A DNA stretch of 9,575 nt from Betaproteobacteria bacterium (GCA_003455595.1 DMQT01000225.1:878-10452); one strand, 5' to 3'. Shown: positions 1-7,250, counted from the first letter of the stretch. Program-made: numbers and translations. Notes: generated from the sequence alone by a model not told the origin.

Positions 1-471
1 TTTTACAACGCAGTGTGTGAGGCTAGCGGCATTAACAAAGGCGGTGAGCAGGAGCTGGCCAAGAACACACAAGTAGATACCAGTCGCACCATTCGGGTTG
101 AGCTGGATGCCAGTCTGAATGGCAACATGCCATGGAAATTCGCTCCGTTGCAAGACGTGGTTGAAGTGCACCCCGGACAGCTCATGCAAGTGGAGTATAA
201 AGTCGTGAATGACAGTGACGTGCCGATAACAGGACAAGCCATTCCCAGCTATGGGCCGGCGCTGGCGGTCAAGTATTTCAAAAAGATTGAGTGTTTTTGC
301 TTTAGCAAGCAAGTGCTACAGCCACATGAAAGCAAGCTCATGCCGGTACTGTTTGTGATCGACCAATCTTTACCCAAGGATGTCAGAACAATTACGCTCT
401 CGTACACCTTTTTTAACCTGAATCCGGGCGCGCAAGCAGCAGGTGTCAATGGTAGCGCATCCAATGGCTGA
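1..471 (+). CDS. ctaG: Cytochrome c oxidase assembly protein CtaG/Cox11 (5' truncated)
   Basis: This is the copper chaperone that inserts CuB into subunit I of aa3-type oxidase. It is a membrane-anchored protein whose copper-binding domain lies in the periplasm. The reading frame is open from base 1, so the true start lies upstream; 156 residues are visible. Family members run about 180-200 residues, so roughly the N-terminal tail and the single membrane helix are missing. The visible start (FYNAVCEASG) matches the region just after that helix. The diagnostic CFCF copper motif is present (cysteines at visible residues 98 and 100, bases 292-300) after a Pro-Ser-x-Gly-Pro segment. The immunoglobulin-like C-terminal part ends in a conserved-looking YTFFNL segment. 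The final codons overlap the next gene, suggesting translational coupling. An in-frame GTG at base 13 is not credible as a start because homology continues upstream of it. The family call is very secure. Confidence 0.96.
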   Translation, partial: FYNAVCEASGINKGGEQELAKNTQVDTSRTIRVELDASLNGNMPWKFAPLQDVVEVHPGQLMQVEYKVVNDSDVPITGQAIPSYGPALAVKYFKKIECFCFSKQVLQPHESKLMPVLFVIDQSLPKDVRTITLSYTFFNLNPGAQAAGVNGSASNG

Positions 472-667
472 TGTTGGCAAGCCGAAATCAAGTTACGTAC
501 GTGCGGCCAAGACTGTGTTCTGGAGTTTTTTTGGAATCAGGCGCAAGGCGGATTATCAGGCCGATGTAACCCAGCTGAAGCCCGTCCAAGTGATCGTGGC
601 CGGTCTGTTGGGTGTGATCATGCTGGTAGGGGTGCTAGTGCTGCTGGTATATCTGGTAACCAGATGA
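449..667 (+). CDS. DUF2970 family small membrane protein
   Basis: This encodes a 72-residue protein of unknown function with one membrane segment. The N-terminal half is basic and carries an aromatic stretch (VFWSFFGIRRKADYQ), then a spacer containing KPVQVI. One strongly hydrophobic helix follows at about residues 48-70, ending in a short positive tail. This layout matches the DUF2970 proteins found between ctaG and ctaE in betaproteobacterial oxidase operons; I assign the family from that layout and position. I chose ATG 449 because a GCAGG sequence sits 5 bases upstream. ATG 464 and GTG 443 are in-frame alternatives. The gene overlaps the ctaG end by 23 bases in another frame, which points to co-translation. 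The location suggests a role in assembly or stability of the aa3 oxidase, but no catalytic motif is visible, so that is inference. Confidence 0.85.
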   Translation: MVAHPMADVGKPKSSYVRAAKTVFWSFFGIRRKADYQADVTQLKPVQVIVAGLLGVIMLVGVLVLLVYLVTR

Positions 668-701
668 TTCAAATTGGCAAAATAATCAACTAAAACAAAT
701 C

Positions 702-709
702 TAAGGAGG
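702..709 (+). promoter_or_regulatory. Very strong ribosome binding site for ctaE
   Basis: The sequence TAAGGAGG is an extended match to the anti-Shine-Dalgarno end of 16S rRNA. It lies 7 bases before ATG 717. It is the strongest such site in the window, which fits the need to make a structural subunit in larger amounts than the assembly factors around it. Confidence 0.85.
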
Positions 710-716
710 CTGCATC

Positions 717-1568
717 ATGGAGACACAGCACGACAGTTATTATTTGGCACCCCCGTCACATTGGCCGATTGTCGGGTCGATTTCACTGATGCTGCTGGCA
801 TTTGGATTTGTCATGGATCTCAATAACATGGGCAACGGTAAGCTCGTCATGCTTGCCGGAGCGGGTGTGCTGCTGTTCATGCTGTTTGGCTGGTTCGGCA
901 CAGTCATACGCGAGAGCGAAGCCGGCAAATACAACGAGCAGGTGGATATGTCATTTCGCTGGAGCATGAGCTGGTTCATTTTCTCCGAAGTGATGTTTTT
1001 TGCTGCTTTTTTCGGCGCACTGTTCTATACGCGCACAATCTCGGTTCCCGGTCTGGGCTCGGGCGAAACCATGCTGCAGTTGTGGCCGCACTATACTGCC
1101 ACTTGGCCGACAGCCGGTCCGGGGCTGGCCTCGAAATTCACACCGATGGAAGCTTGGGGCATTCCTGCGATCAATACTTTGCTGTTGCTGACTTCAGGCT
1201 TGACCGTAACCTGGGCGCACTGGGGATTGAAGAAAAATAATCGCACCCAACTGGTGCTTGGCCTGCTCATGACGGTTGCCTTGGGTATGTGCTTTCTCGG
1301 TTTGCAGGCCTTTGAATATCACGAAGCCTATACCAAACTGGGCCTGACGCTGGGGGCGGGTGTATATGGCGCCACGTTTTTCATGCTGACTGGGTTTCAC
1401 GGTTTTCATGTCACCATCGGCACCATCATGTTGATTGTGATTCTGTTTCGTTCGATGGCGGGGCACTTCAAACCAAGTCATCATTTTGCGTTCGAGGCAG
1501 TGTCCTGGTATTGGCACTTTGTTGATGTGGTTTGGTTGCTGCTGTTTGTGGTGGTGTATTGGTTGTAA
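717..1568 (+). CDS. ctaE: Cytochrome c oxidase subunit III (aa3-type)
   Basis: Subunit III is the seven-helix membrane subunit of aa3-type cytochrome c oxidase. It binds lipid, stabilises subunit I and supports proton uptake. The 283-residue length is typical of the proteobacterial family. Recognisable features are the N-terminal SHWPI segment, the FSEVMFFAAFF helix with its conserved glutamate (E91), the FHGFHVTIGTIM helix near residues 227-240, and the C-terminal signature HHFAFEAVSWYWHFVDVVW (E260, H267, D270). An extended loop of about residues 105-145 lies between helices III and IV, as in bacterial homologues. The start is fixed by TAAGGAGG 7 bases upstream. The gene sits 49 bases after the DUF2970 gene and is followed by a large hairpin, so it is probably the last gene of the operon that begins upstream of this window with the subunit II and I genes. 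Confidence 0.97.
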   Translation: METQHDSYYLAPPSHWPIVGSISLMLLAFGFVMDLNNMGNGKLVMLAGAGVLLFMLFGWFGTVIRESEAGKYNEQVDMSFRWSMSWFIFSEVMFFAAFFGALFYTRTISVPGLGSGETMLQLWPHYTATWPTAGPGLASKFTPMEAWGIPAINTLLLLTSGLTVTWAHWGLKKNNRTQLVLGLLMTVALGMCFLGLQAFEYHEAYTKLGLTLGAGVYGATFFMLTGFHGFHVTIGTIMLIVILFRSMAGHFKPSHHFAFEAVSWYWHFVDVVWLLLFVVVYWL

Positions 1569-1589
1569 GGAGTCATTTGAATGGTGCGA

Positions 1590-1629
1590 AACAGCCACGC
1601 CGCATGCCGATTTGTGCGGCGTTGCTGTT
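1590..1629. terminator. Two-way hairpin between ctaE and the convergent DUF2909 gene
   Basis: Bases 1590-1604 and 1615-1629 form a 15-bp inverted repeat with one mismatch (left arm AACAGCCACGCCGCA) and a 10-base loop. It begins 22 bases after the ctaE stop and 10 bases beyond the stop of the minus-strand gene. It lies exactly where a shared terminator for convergent genes is expected. Neither side has a good T-tract, so it could also act as an mRNA 3'-end stabiliser or need a protein factor. Presence of the structure is certain from the sequence; the terminator role is inferred. Confidence 0.72.
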
Positions 1630-1638
1630 AGTGGAAGT

Positions 1639-1833
1639 CTAGCTTTGGCGCGGGAACCAGCCAAAGTGGAATCCGATCATGAGGATAGCAAACAGGGTGA
1701 TGGAGAGGATGATGCGTATCGTTAATGCTTTAACCGTACGATCAGATTGACCTTTATCTTTAATCAGGTAGTACAGTGCGCTGAATAAGCTGGCGAGAAT
1801 TAAAAAGATGAAGATCAGTACAATAACACGCAT
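1639..1833 (-). CDS. DUF2909 family twin-transmembrane protein
   Basis: This encodes a 64-residue protein with two hydrophobic helices (about residues 3-23 and 37-59) joined by a short charged loop (IKDKGQSDRTVKALTIR). The layout matches the small twin-transmembrane DUF2909 proteins encoded between ctaE and SURF1 in betaproteobacteria. Function is unknown. The start at 1833 is supported by CAGGAG 7 bases upstream on the minus strand. It is the only minus-strand gene in the window, lying convergent to ctaE and divergent from the SURF1 gene. Its persistence in an oxidase locus hints at a role in oxidase assembly, but nothing in the protein itself shows this. The call as a real gene rests on the good ribosome site, the clean two-helix pattern, the gap between neighbours and the flanking hairpin. 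Confidence 0.85.
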   Translation of the reverse strand: MRVIVLIFIFLILASLFSALYYLIKDKGQSDRTVKALTIRIILSITLFAILMIGFHFGWFPRQS

Positions 1834-1845
1834 GCTCGGCTCCTG

Positions 1846-1857
1846 ATTATAATTAAT
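1846..1857. promoter_or_regulatory. AT-rich divergent promoter candidate
   Basis: The 81-base gap between the divergent DUF2909 and SURF1 genes contains ATTATAATTAAT, which reads as TATAAT on both strands. On the + strand it would place transcription start about 50 bases before SURF1. On the - strand it lies too near the DUF2909 ribosome site for comfort. No convincing -35 element is seen for either direction, so this is only a candidate. Confidence 0.3.
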
Positions 1858-1914
1858 AGTGTTTCAGTCTATCGTAGCAGAACCATTCATGCCACCTGAG
1901 CGCAGATCATTTTA

Positions 1915-2631
1915 ATGAGGTTTTTCCCATTGCAGTTCAAGCCAGGTTTGGTGCCTACACTGGCGGCGGTAGTCATGATCCTGCTGACCTGTTATCTGGG
2001 TAATTGGCAACTGAAGAGAGCCGACACAAAAACGCAATTGCAGGCGCGTTATGACAGCATGCAGCGTGACCCGGCCACCATCTTGCCAAGCGGCAGGATG
2101 GTGGCAAATGCGCTTTTGTATCGAAAGATTGAACTGCGAGGGCAATTCGACCTTGCGCGCCAGATATATATCGATAACCGCATACACAACAATGTTGCTG
2201 GTTATTATATTGTGGTGCCGTTTCATGATCGGTTGAGTGGTGCAAACATCTTGGTCAATCGCGGCTGGCTGTCAGCCGGAAGCGACCGCTCCTACTTGCC
2301 GCCGGTCAGTTCGCCACAAGGCGAAGTGCATCTCGAAGGTATCATCGTTAACCCTGTCAGCCGTTATCTTGAATTGTCCAAACAGGCCGTACAGGGGCGG
2401 GTATGGGAAAATCTTGATTACACCCGGTATGCGGCAACCTTGCCGTATGTTATTCAGCCGATCATGGTCATGCAGCTGAACGATACTCGGGATAACCTGA
2501 TCCGCGAGTGGGATCGACCCGACGCAGGCGCAGCAATGCATCTTGGTTATGCGGTACAGTGGTTTGGTCTAGCGGCTGCGATTTTAATTATTTATGTGGT
2601 ACTCAATGTCAAACGCCGTTCTGCCAAATAA
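1915..2631 (+). CDS. SURF1 family cytochrome oxidase biogenesis protein
   Basis: SURF1 (Shy1 in yeast) is an inner-membrane protein that helps place haem a into oxidase subunit I. The 238-residue length is normal. Features in order are a first membrane helix (about residues 10-28) running into GNWQLKRADTK, a conserved GQFD block followed by IYIDNRIHNNVAGYYIVVPF, the ILVNRGWL motif (about residues 111-118), WENLDYTRY (about 163-171), and a second membrane helix after the HLGYAVQWFGLA motif close to the C-terminus. This order of motifs is diagnostic. ATG 1915 gives the expected short cytoplasmic N-terminus, although no strong Shine-Dalgarno precedes it. The stop overlaps the next gene by 26 bases. 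A partner role with the A-type oxidase of the upstream genes is the natural reading. Confidence 0.95.
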   Translation: MRFFPLQFKPGLVPTLAAVVMILLTCYLGNWQLKRADTKTQLQARYDSMQRDPATILPSGRMVANALLYRKIELRGQFDLARQIYIDNRIHNNVAGYYIVVPFHDRLSGANILVNRGWLSAGSDRSYLPPVSSPQGEVHLEGIIVNPVSRYLELSKQAVQGRVWENLDYTRYAATLPYVIQPIMVMQLNDTRDNLIREWDRPDAGAAMHLGYAVQWFGLAAAILIIYVVLNVKRRSAK

Positions 2632-3193
2632 AAAAATATCGCGCTATAAGCTCATTCTGTTATTTGCGCTGTTTGCGCTACCGTTCACGTTTTCGTATAT
2701 CGCATATCACTTCTGGAAACCGGATGGGCAGGGTTCAAATTATGGTCAACTGCTTCCAGTACGGGCGTTGCCAGATATTATTGGCGTCAGCCTTGAAGGC
2801 AAACCATTTAATTTAAGCCAGCTGAAAGGCAAGTGGGTCATGCTGCAATTGGATGGTGGCACATGCAATGCCTATTGCCGCACCAAGCAATATGACATGC
2901 GCCAGATTCGGCTTGCGCAAGGGCGTGAACAGGATCGCATTGAACGGGTTTGGCTGGTGACGGATAATCAACCTGTCGATGCTGCGGTATTGAATCAATA
3001 TTCGGGGACATGGGTAGTGCGAGTGGGTGCCAATGCAGTGCGCCAGTTTGCAGGAAATGCGTCACCACCAGAGGACGCCGTGTATTTGATTGATCCGCTG
3101 GGGAATCTGATGCTGCGTTTCCCAAAAAATCCCGATCCGCGTGGCATGATAAAGGATATCAAGCAGCTCCTTAAAGCCTCGCAGATAGGGTAA
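2606..3193 (+). CDS. Membrane-anchored SCO-like thioredoxin-fold protein
   Basis: This encodes a 195-residue protein with a short cytoplasmic N-terminus, one membrane helix (about residues 15-36) and a periplasmic domain that resembles SCO/thioredoxin proteins. FNLSQLKGKWVMLQL matches the segment before the SCO metal site, and CNAYC (C87, C91) keeps the SCO CX3C spacing. The late segment DAVYLIDPLGNLMLRF matches the region that in true SCO proteins follows the copper-ligand histidine. Here the equivalent stretch reads SPPEDAVYLID and has no histidine. The domain may therefore act as a thiol-disulfide partner and not a copper carrier; that is inference. Proteins like this are often left as hypothetical between SURF1 and ctaA in related loci. 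I chose ATG 2606; ATG 2594 would add four residues. Both overlap the SURF1 end, suggesting coupled translation. Confidence 0.8.
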   Translation: MSNAVLPNKKISRYKLILLFALFALPFTFSYIAYHFWKPDGQGSNYGQLLPVRALPDIIGVSLEGKPFNLSQLKGKWVMLQLDGGTCNAYCRTKQYDMRQIRLAQGREQDRIERVWLVTDNQPVDAAVLNQYSGTWVVRVGANAVRQFAGNASPPEDAVYLIDPLGNLMLRFPKNPDPRGMIKDIKQLLKASQIG

Positions 3194-3257
3194 TGCATGA
3201 CGTGCTTGGCTGGTCGGGTGTCGCACCTGTTTTTATTTATTTTTGCGGGTATAAATT

Positions 3258-4175
3258 ATGATTAGCAGTATGGTTTTGCAATCTACTGCGTGCCGTTGCC
3301 AGCAATTTCTGCAGCTGTGCAAGTTGCGCGTGGTATCGCTGATCGTCTTTACTGCAGTAATCGGGATGTTTCTCGCAGTGCCGGGTTGGCCGCCCCTGAT
3401 TCCGCTACTGGCCGCTACCGTGGGCATTGCGTTGGTGGCGGGTGCAGCTGCGGCATTCAATTGTCTGGTTGAGCAAAAAATTGATGCGGTGATGGCGCGT
3501 ACCCGAGCTCGTCCGCTGCCGCGTGGTGAAGTAAATAGTACACAAACCCTGATTTTTTCCGGGTTGGTGGGTGGTGCAGGCATGTATTTGCTGAATGCCT
3601 ACGTTAATCCAATAACTGCCTGGCTGACACTCGCCACTTTCGTTGGCTATGCCGTGATTTACACCATCATTCTCAAACCGGCCACGCCGCAAAATATTGT
3701 CATCGGTGGTGCGTCGGGCGCCATGCCGCCGGTGTTGGGATGGGCTGCTGTGACGGGTGAAGTAAGCAGCGATGCCTTGCTGTTGTTCCTTATTATTTTT
3801 GTCTGGACACCGCCGCATTTCTGGGCCCTCGCGCTGTATCGCAGAAACGAATACGCCAAGGCTGGCTTGCCGATGTTGCCAGTGACGCATGGCGAAAAAT
3901 TTACCCGTTTGCATATCCTGCTGTACACCATTGCGCTGACCGGCGTGACGTTGCTGCCATTCGTTACCGGCATGAGCGGGGTGATTTATCTGTGGAGTGC
4001 CTTGCTGCTCGATGGTGTGTTTCTATATTACGCAATCAGTATTTATCGACAATATAGTGATGCCTTGGCGAAGAGAACGTTTCGCTATTCCATACTCTAT
4101 CTGAGCTTGCTGTTCGCTGCGTTGCTGGTGGATCACTACTGGATGCTGCGCTTAACGGTGCAAGCCGCCGTTTAA
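3258..4175 (+). CDS. ctaB: Haem O synthase (protoheme IX farnesyltransferase)
   Basis: This UbiA-superfamily membrane enzyme attaches a farnesyl group to haem b to make haem O, the precursor of haem A. The 305-residue length is typical. The polyprenyl-diphosphate binding region is visible as [25 protein letters not shown] sequence (N68, E72, D76, R81, T82, R83). A second conserved region runs [21 protein letters not shown] (Y135, T136, K140), followed by [14 protein letters not shown] and the [10 protein letters not shown] motif (H187). About eight hydrophobic helices are distributed along the protein. It lies 64 bases after the SCO-like gene, in the slot usually preceded by ctaA, which is missing here. 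ATG 3258 has only a weak ribosome site; ATG 3270 is possible, since the first residues are not conserved. The call is very secure; the symbols ctaB and cyoE are both used for this enzyme. Confidence 0.96.
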   Translation: MISSMVLQSTACRCQQFLQLCKLRVVSLIVFTAVIGMFLAVPGWPPLIPLLAATVGIALVAGAAAAFNCLVEQKIDAVMARTRARPLPRGEVNSTQTLIFSGLVGGAGMYLLNAYVNPITAWLTLATFVGYAVIYTIILKPATPQNIVIGGASGAMPPVLGWAAVTGEVSSDALLLFLIIFVWTPPHFWALALYRRNEYAKAGLPMLPVTHGEKFTRLHILLYTIALTGVTLLPFVTGMSGVIYLWSALLLDGVFLYYAISIYRQYSDALAKRTFRYSILYLSLLFAALLVDHYWMLRLTVQAAV

Positions 4176-4321
4176 TACCTGCTGGCTGGTTTGTGTAGGC
4201 AAATAAATTATCGGCATGACTGGAATGTCTGGTTCTTGCAGCGCAGAATAGTAGGTATGAATTAGGTGGTGCGCTGGTTTGGCCGTCACGATCAACGTCT
4301 GTGCTTTTGAGAGTTCGCGCG

Positions 4322-4921
4322 ATGTCTGTTTGGTTTTTGTCTCGTTTTCTACTGCTGCTCCTGTTACTCATTGCTTTGGGTGGCTGTAGCAAATCACCCG
4401 CTGAATATGTGGCAACCGACATTACCGGCGCGAATTACGCACGCGATTTTCACCTCGTCGACCAAAATGGCAAGCCGCGTTCGCTGACGGATTTTCGGGG
4501 TAAAGTGGTGGCCATTTTCTTTGGTTACACGCATTGCCCGGATGTGTGTCCAACCACTTTGTCCGACTTTGCCATGGCACTGAAAAAAATGGGCAAAGAC
4601 GCATCCAGGGTTCAAGTCATTTTTGTGACAGTTGATCCTGAGCGCGACACGCCCGCGCTATTGGCGCAATACGTGCCCGCTTTTAATCCCGGCTTTCTCG
4701 GTATGTATACCAATGAGGCAGGTACCGTTGCGTTGGCTAAAGAATACAAAATTTTCTATCAAAAACAGCCACCTGATGAAAATGGCCGTTATACCGTAGA
4801 TCACAGCGCCGGTACCTACGTGTATGACACGCGCGGCAAGTTACGGCTGTACATGGCTTACGCAGAAGGGCCCGATGCCATTTCAAAGGACCTCTCGCAA
4901 CTACTCGCAGAATCAGACTAG
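4322..4921 (+). CDS. SCO1/SenC family copper chaperone lipoprotein
   Basis: SCO proteins deliver copper to cytochrome oxidases and reduce or monitor cysteines of the copper site in the periplasm. This 199-residue protein begins with a lipoprotein signal: a run of seven leucines, then IALGGC with lipidated C22. The SCO domain shows FHLVDQNGKPRSLTDFRGK, the copper motif CPDVC (C72, C76), FVTVDPERDTP, and the third ligand histidine in DHSAGTYVYD (H161). All three copper ligands are therefore present, unlike in the SCO-like protein two genes upstream. I chose ATG 4322 because it gives a compact signal peptide and has GAGAG upstream; GTG 4301 would add seven residues before the signal. It stands between the aa3 assembly genes and ccoN, so it could serve either oxidase. 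SenC in Rhodobacter is known to be needed for cbb3 activity. Confidence 0.94.
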   Translation: MSVWFLSRFLLLLLLLIALGGCSKSPAEYVATDITGANYARDFHLVDQNGKPRSLTDFRGKVVAIFFGYTHCPDVCPTTLSDFAMALKKMGKDASRVQVIFVTVDPERDTPALLAQYVPAFNPGFLGMYTNEAGTVALAKEYKIFYQKQPPDENGRYTVDHSAGTYVYDTRGKLRLYMAYAEGPDAISKDLSQLLAESD

Positions 4922-4923
4922 GC

Positions 4924-4953
4924 TTGCGTGCGACTGCTTGTCGCTGGTAAAAT
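4924..4953 (+). promoter_or_regulatory. Candidate sigma-70 promoter for the cco operon
   Basis: TTGCGT (4924-4929) and TAAAAT (4948-4953) are separated by 18 bases in the 85-base gap before ccoN, placing the transcript start about 45 bases before the ATG. The match is moderate. An alternative -10, TATAAA at 4965-4970, lacks a well-spaced -35. No FNR/ANR box of the TTGAT-N4-ATCAA type was seen in this gap. Confidence 0.38.
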
Positions 4954-5006
4954 TAGTAATTCTGTATAAACCAATTTACTTACTCATAGCAGCCTAGGAG
5001 AAACTC

Positions 5007-6476
5007 ATGGCGTCTACGGCTATATCCAGCAACGAGCAATACAACTTCGAAATCGTGAAAAAATTCGCCATCATGTCCCTGGTATGGGGAGTGATCGGCA
5101 TGGCTGCGGGGGTGTACATCGCCTCGGAGCTGGCGTGGCCGTTTTTGAATTTCGACATTCCGTACATTACTTTTGGCCGCTTGCGTCCGGTCCACACCAC
5201 CAGCGTGATTTTTGGCTTTGGTGGCAGCGCGTTGTTTGCAACGTCCTATTACATCGTACAGCGCACCTGTCAGGCGCGGCTGAGCAGCGATGGTTTGGCC
5301 AGTTTCACCTTCTGGGGCTGGCAGGCAATCATCTTGCTGTCGGGCATCAGCTACATGCTGGGGCATACCCAATCGCGCGAGTACGCGGAGATGGAATGGC
5401 CGATTGACATCATGATTGAGATCGTCTGGGTGTCTTACCTCGCGCTCTATGTTTCGACTATCATGCGCCGTAAACAGCCGCACATTTACGTGGCTAACTG
5501 GTTCTTCCTGGCATTCATTCTTGCTACCGCGTTGCTGCACACCTTTAACAATCTGGCTGTGCCAGTCAGTTTGTTTTCGATGAAGTCTTACAGCTTGTTC
5601 TCTGGCACGCAGGATGCCATGACGGAATGGTGGTATGGACATAACGCGGTAGGCTTCTTTTTGACGGCGGCGTTTTTAGGGATGATGTATTACTTCGTGC
5701 CCAAGCAAGCCGGTCGTCCGATCTATTCCTACCGTCTTTCCATCGTGCACTTCTGGGCTTTGTCTTTCCTGTACATGTGGGTTGGTGCGCACCATCTGCA
5801 CTGGACCGCCCTGCCTGACTGGACCTCAACGCTGGCGGCAACCTTCTCCATTATGCTATTGCTGCCGTCTTGGGGTGGCATGATCAACGGCATCATGACG
5901 CTGTCCGGCGCGTGGGATAAATTACGTACCGACCCGATCATGCGCTTCCTGATCGTGGCCTTGTCGTTCTATGGCATGGCCACGTTTGAAGGCCCATTGA
6001 TGGCGCTGAAAGATGTGAATGCACTGTCGCATTACACCGACTGGACAGTGGGTCACGTGCACTCCGGCACATTGGGCTGGGTGTCAATGATTACGTTCGG
6101 TTCGATGTACCACATGATTCCCAAGTTGTGGGATACCAAGATGTGGAGCGCAAAACTGGTCAATATCCATTTCTGGTTTGCCAGTATCGGCGTGTTGCTG
6201 TACATCACCGCCATGTGGATATCCGGTATCACGCAGGGTCTGATGTGGCGTGCCTTTGACCAGTACGGCAATCTGCAATATTCGTTTGTGGAGTCGGTGG
6301 CTGCCATGCACCCGTTCTACGCCATGCGTGCCATTGGCGGCATGTTCTTCCTGAGCGGCATGTTGATGATGTTCTTCAATGTGATGATGACTGTGCGCCA
6401 AGCCAAACGTGAATCTGCTGCACTCGAGTCCAAACTGTCAGCAAAAATGGCAAAAGCTGGCCTGGCTGGCGCTTAA
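5007..6476 (+). CDS. ccoN: cbb3-type cytochrome c oxidase subunit I
   Basis: CcoN is the catalytic subunit of the high-affinity cbb3 oxidase, reducing oxygen at a haem b3-CuB centre. It spans the membrane about 12 times, and 489 residues is a normal length. The metal ligands are all visible: H63 in [11 protein letters not shown] and H352 for low-spin haem b, H212 in [10 protein letters not shown] with H262 and H263 in [12 protein letters not shown] for CuB, and H350 in [11 protein letters not shown] for haem b3. Y256 in SFLYMW matches the cross-linked tyrosine that cbb3 enzymes carry on a different helix from aa3 enzymes. The start is set by AGGAG six bases upstream of ATG 5007. The C-terminal helix is rich in methionine ([16 protein letters not shown]). 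It is the first gene of ccoNOQP and has its own 85-base leader after the SCO gene. Confidence 0.98.
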   Translation: MASTAISSNEQYNFEIVKKFAIMSLVWGVIGMAAGVYIASELAWPFLNFDIPYITFGRLRPVHTTSVIFGFGGSALFATSYYIVQRTCQARLSSDGLASFTFWGWQAIILLSGISYMLGHTQSREYAEMEWPIDIMIEIVWVSYLALYVSTIMRRKQPHIYVANWFFLAFILATALLHTFNNLAVPVSLFSMKSYSLFSGTQDAMTEWWYGHNAVGFFLTAAFLGMMYYFVPKQAGRPIYSYRLSIVHFWALSFLYMWVGAHHLHWTALPDWTSTLAATFSIMLLLPSWGGMINGIMTLSGAWDKLRTDPIMRFLIVALSFYGMATFEGPLMALKDVNALSHYTDWTVGHVHSGTLGWVSMITFGSMYHMIPKLWDTKMWSAKLVNIHFWFASIGVLLYITAMWISGITQGLMWRAFDQYGNLQYSFVESVAAMHPFYAMRAIGGMFFLSGMLMMFFNVMMTVRQAKRESAALESKLSAKMAKAGLAGA

Positions 6477-6493
6477 GGTAAAGGGAAAGAAAC

Positions 6494-7237
6494 ATGTTCA
6501 ACTTCAAGCATGAATGGATTGAGACCAATATCGGTCTGCTGTTGGTGCTGACGATGCTGGCAATCAGTATCGGCGGTCTGGTAGAAATCGCGCCGTTGTT
6601 TTACATCAAGAACACGGTGGAAAAAGTGGATGGGGTGCGCCCGTATACGCCGCTCGAATTGCGTGGCCGTGACATTTATCAGCGTGAGGGATGCTACCTG
6701 TGCCACTCGCAGATGATTCGTCCGTTCCGCGACGAGGCATTGCGCTATGGTCACTATTCGTTGGCGGCTGAGTCGCAGTATGATCACCCGTTCCAGTGGG
6801 GTTCCAAGCGTACTGGTCCGGATCTGGCGCGTGTCGGTGGTAAATATTCCAATGAATGGCAAGTGGCACATTTGACCGCGCCGCGTTCGATGGTGCCGCA
6901 ATCGGTCATGCCAAACTTTCCTTGGCTGGTTAAAAATGAGCTGAATTTTTCGGATATTGAAGACCGCATGAAGTCGTTGCGCGATACCGGCGTACCGTAT
7001 TCGTTGACCAAGTCGGAATACGACGACAACGTGAAAAAATTTGGCGCCCAAACAGCCGAAATGTTGAGCATTCCGGATGCGCGTAAAAATCTGATTGCAC
7101 AGGCGCAGTCGGGAAATTACGACGGCAATAGTGGCAGTATCTCCGAAATGGATGCGCTGGTTGCCTACCTGCAAATGCTCGGCACACTGGTGGATTTCCG
7201 CAAATACGACGATGACGCATTTGTTAAATACCGTTGA
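6494..7237 (+). CDS. ccoO: cbb3-type cytochrome c oxidase mono-haem subunit II
   Basis: CcoO is a membrane-anchored mono-haem cytochrome c that passes electrons from CcoP to the CcoN core. The protein has 247 residues: an N-terminal membrane anchor (about residues 12-36, with [20 protein letters not shown]), the haem motif CYLCH (C67, C70, H71) in the diagnostic context [17 protein letters not shown], and a probable axial methionine in [10 protein letters not shown] (M139). A C-terminal extension follows the haem domain and ends in [13 protein letters not shown], typical of the family. An AAGGG ribosome site lies 8 bases before ATG 6494. The gene starts 17 bases after ccoN and ends 13 bases before ccoQ, so it is firmly within the operon. 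Confidence 0.98.
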   Translation: MFNFKHEWIETNIGLLLVLTMLAISIGGLVEIAPLFYIKNTVEKVDGVRPYTPLELRGRDIYQREGCYLCHSQMIRPFRDEALRYGHYSLAAESQYDHPFQWGSKRTGPDLARVGGKYSNEWQVAHLTAPRSMVPQSVMPNFPWLVKNELNFSDIEDRMKSLRDTGVPYSLTKSEYDDNVKKFGAQTAEMLSIPDARKNLIAQAQSGNYDGNSGSISEMDALVAYLQMLGTLVDFRKYDDDAFVKYR

Positions 7238-7250
7238 TCGAGGCTACCCC

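Noticed and set aside
674..689. FNR-like half sites (TTGGC and ATCAA) before ctaE
   Set aside because: The half sites are 6 bases apart instead of 4 and the left one is imperfect, so this does not match an FNR box.
1194..1664. 156-codon open frame on the minus strand across ctaE
   Set aside because: It lies opposite a clear subunit III gene, has low-complexity His/Gln-rich content typical of an antisense frame, and has no recognisable domain.
4176..4321. Possible promoter or small gene before the SCO chaperone
   Set aside because: No well-spaced -35/-10 pair, no hairpin with a T-tract and no credible small reading frame were found in these 146 bases.
4930..4944. Short hairpin GCGAC-TGCTT-GTCGC after the SCO gene as a terminator
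   Set aside because: It has only five base pairs and no T-tract, and it overlaps the candidate ccoN promoter spacer; too weak to call.
4980..5642. 220-codon open frame on the minus strand across the ccoN start
   Set aside because: It is a shadow of ccoN: His/Arg/Gln-rich, with no domain, and its end runs through the ccoN ribosome site.
6473..7174. 233-codon open frame on the minus strand opposite ccoO
   Set aside because: It mirrors almost all of ccoO in an antisense frame with no conserved motif; ccoO itself is unambiguous.
7095..7250. Longer version of the ccoQ reading frame starting inside ccoO
   Set aside because: The extra 52 codons overlap ccoO out of frame, show no family resemblance, and the normal CcoQ start at 7251 has its own ribosome site.
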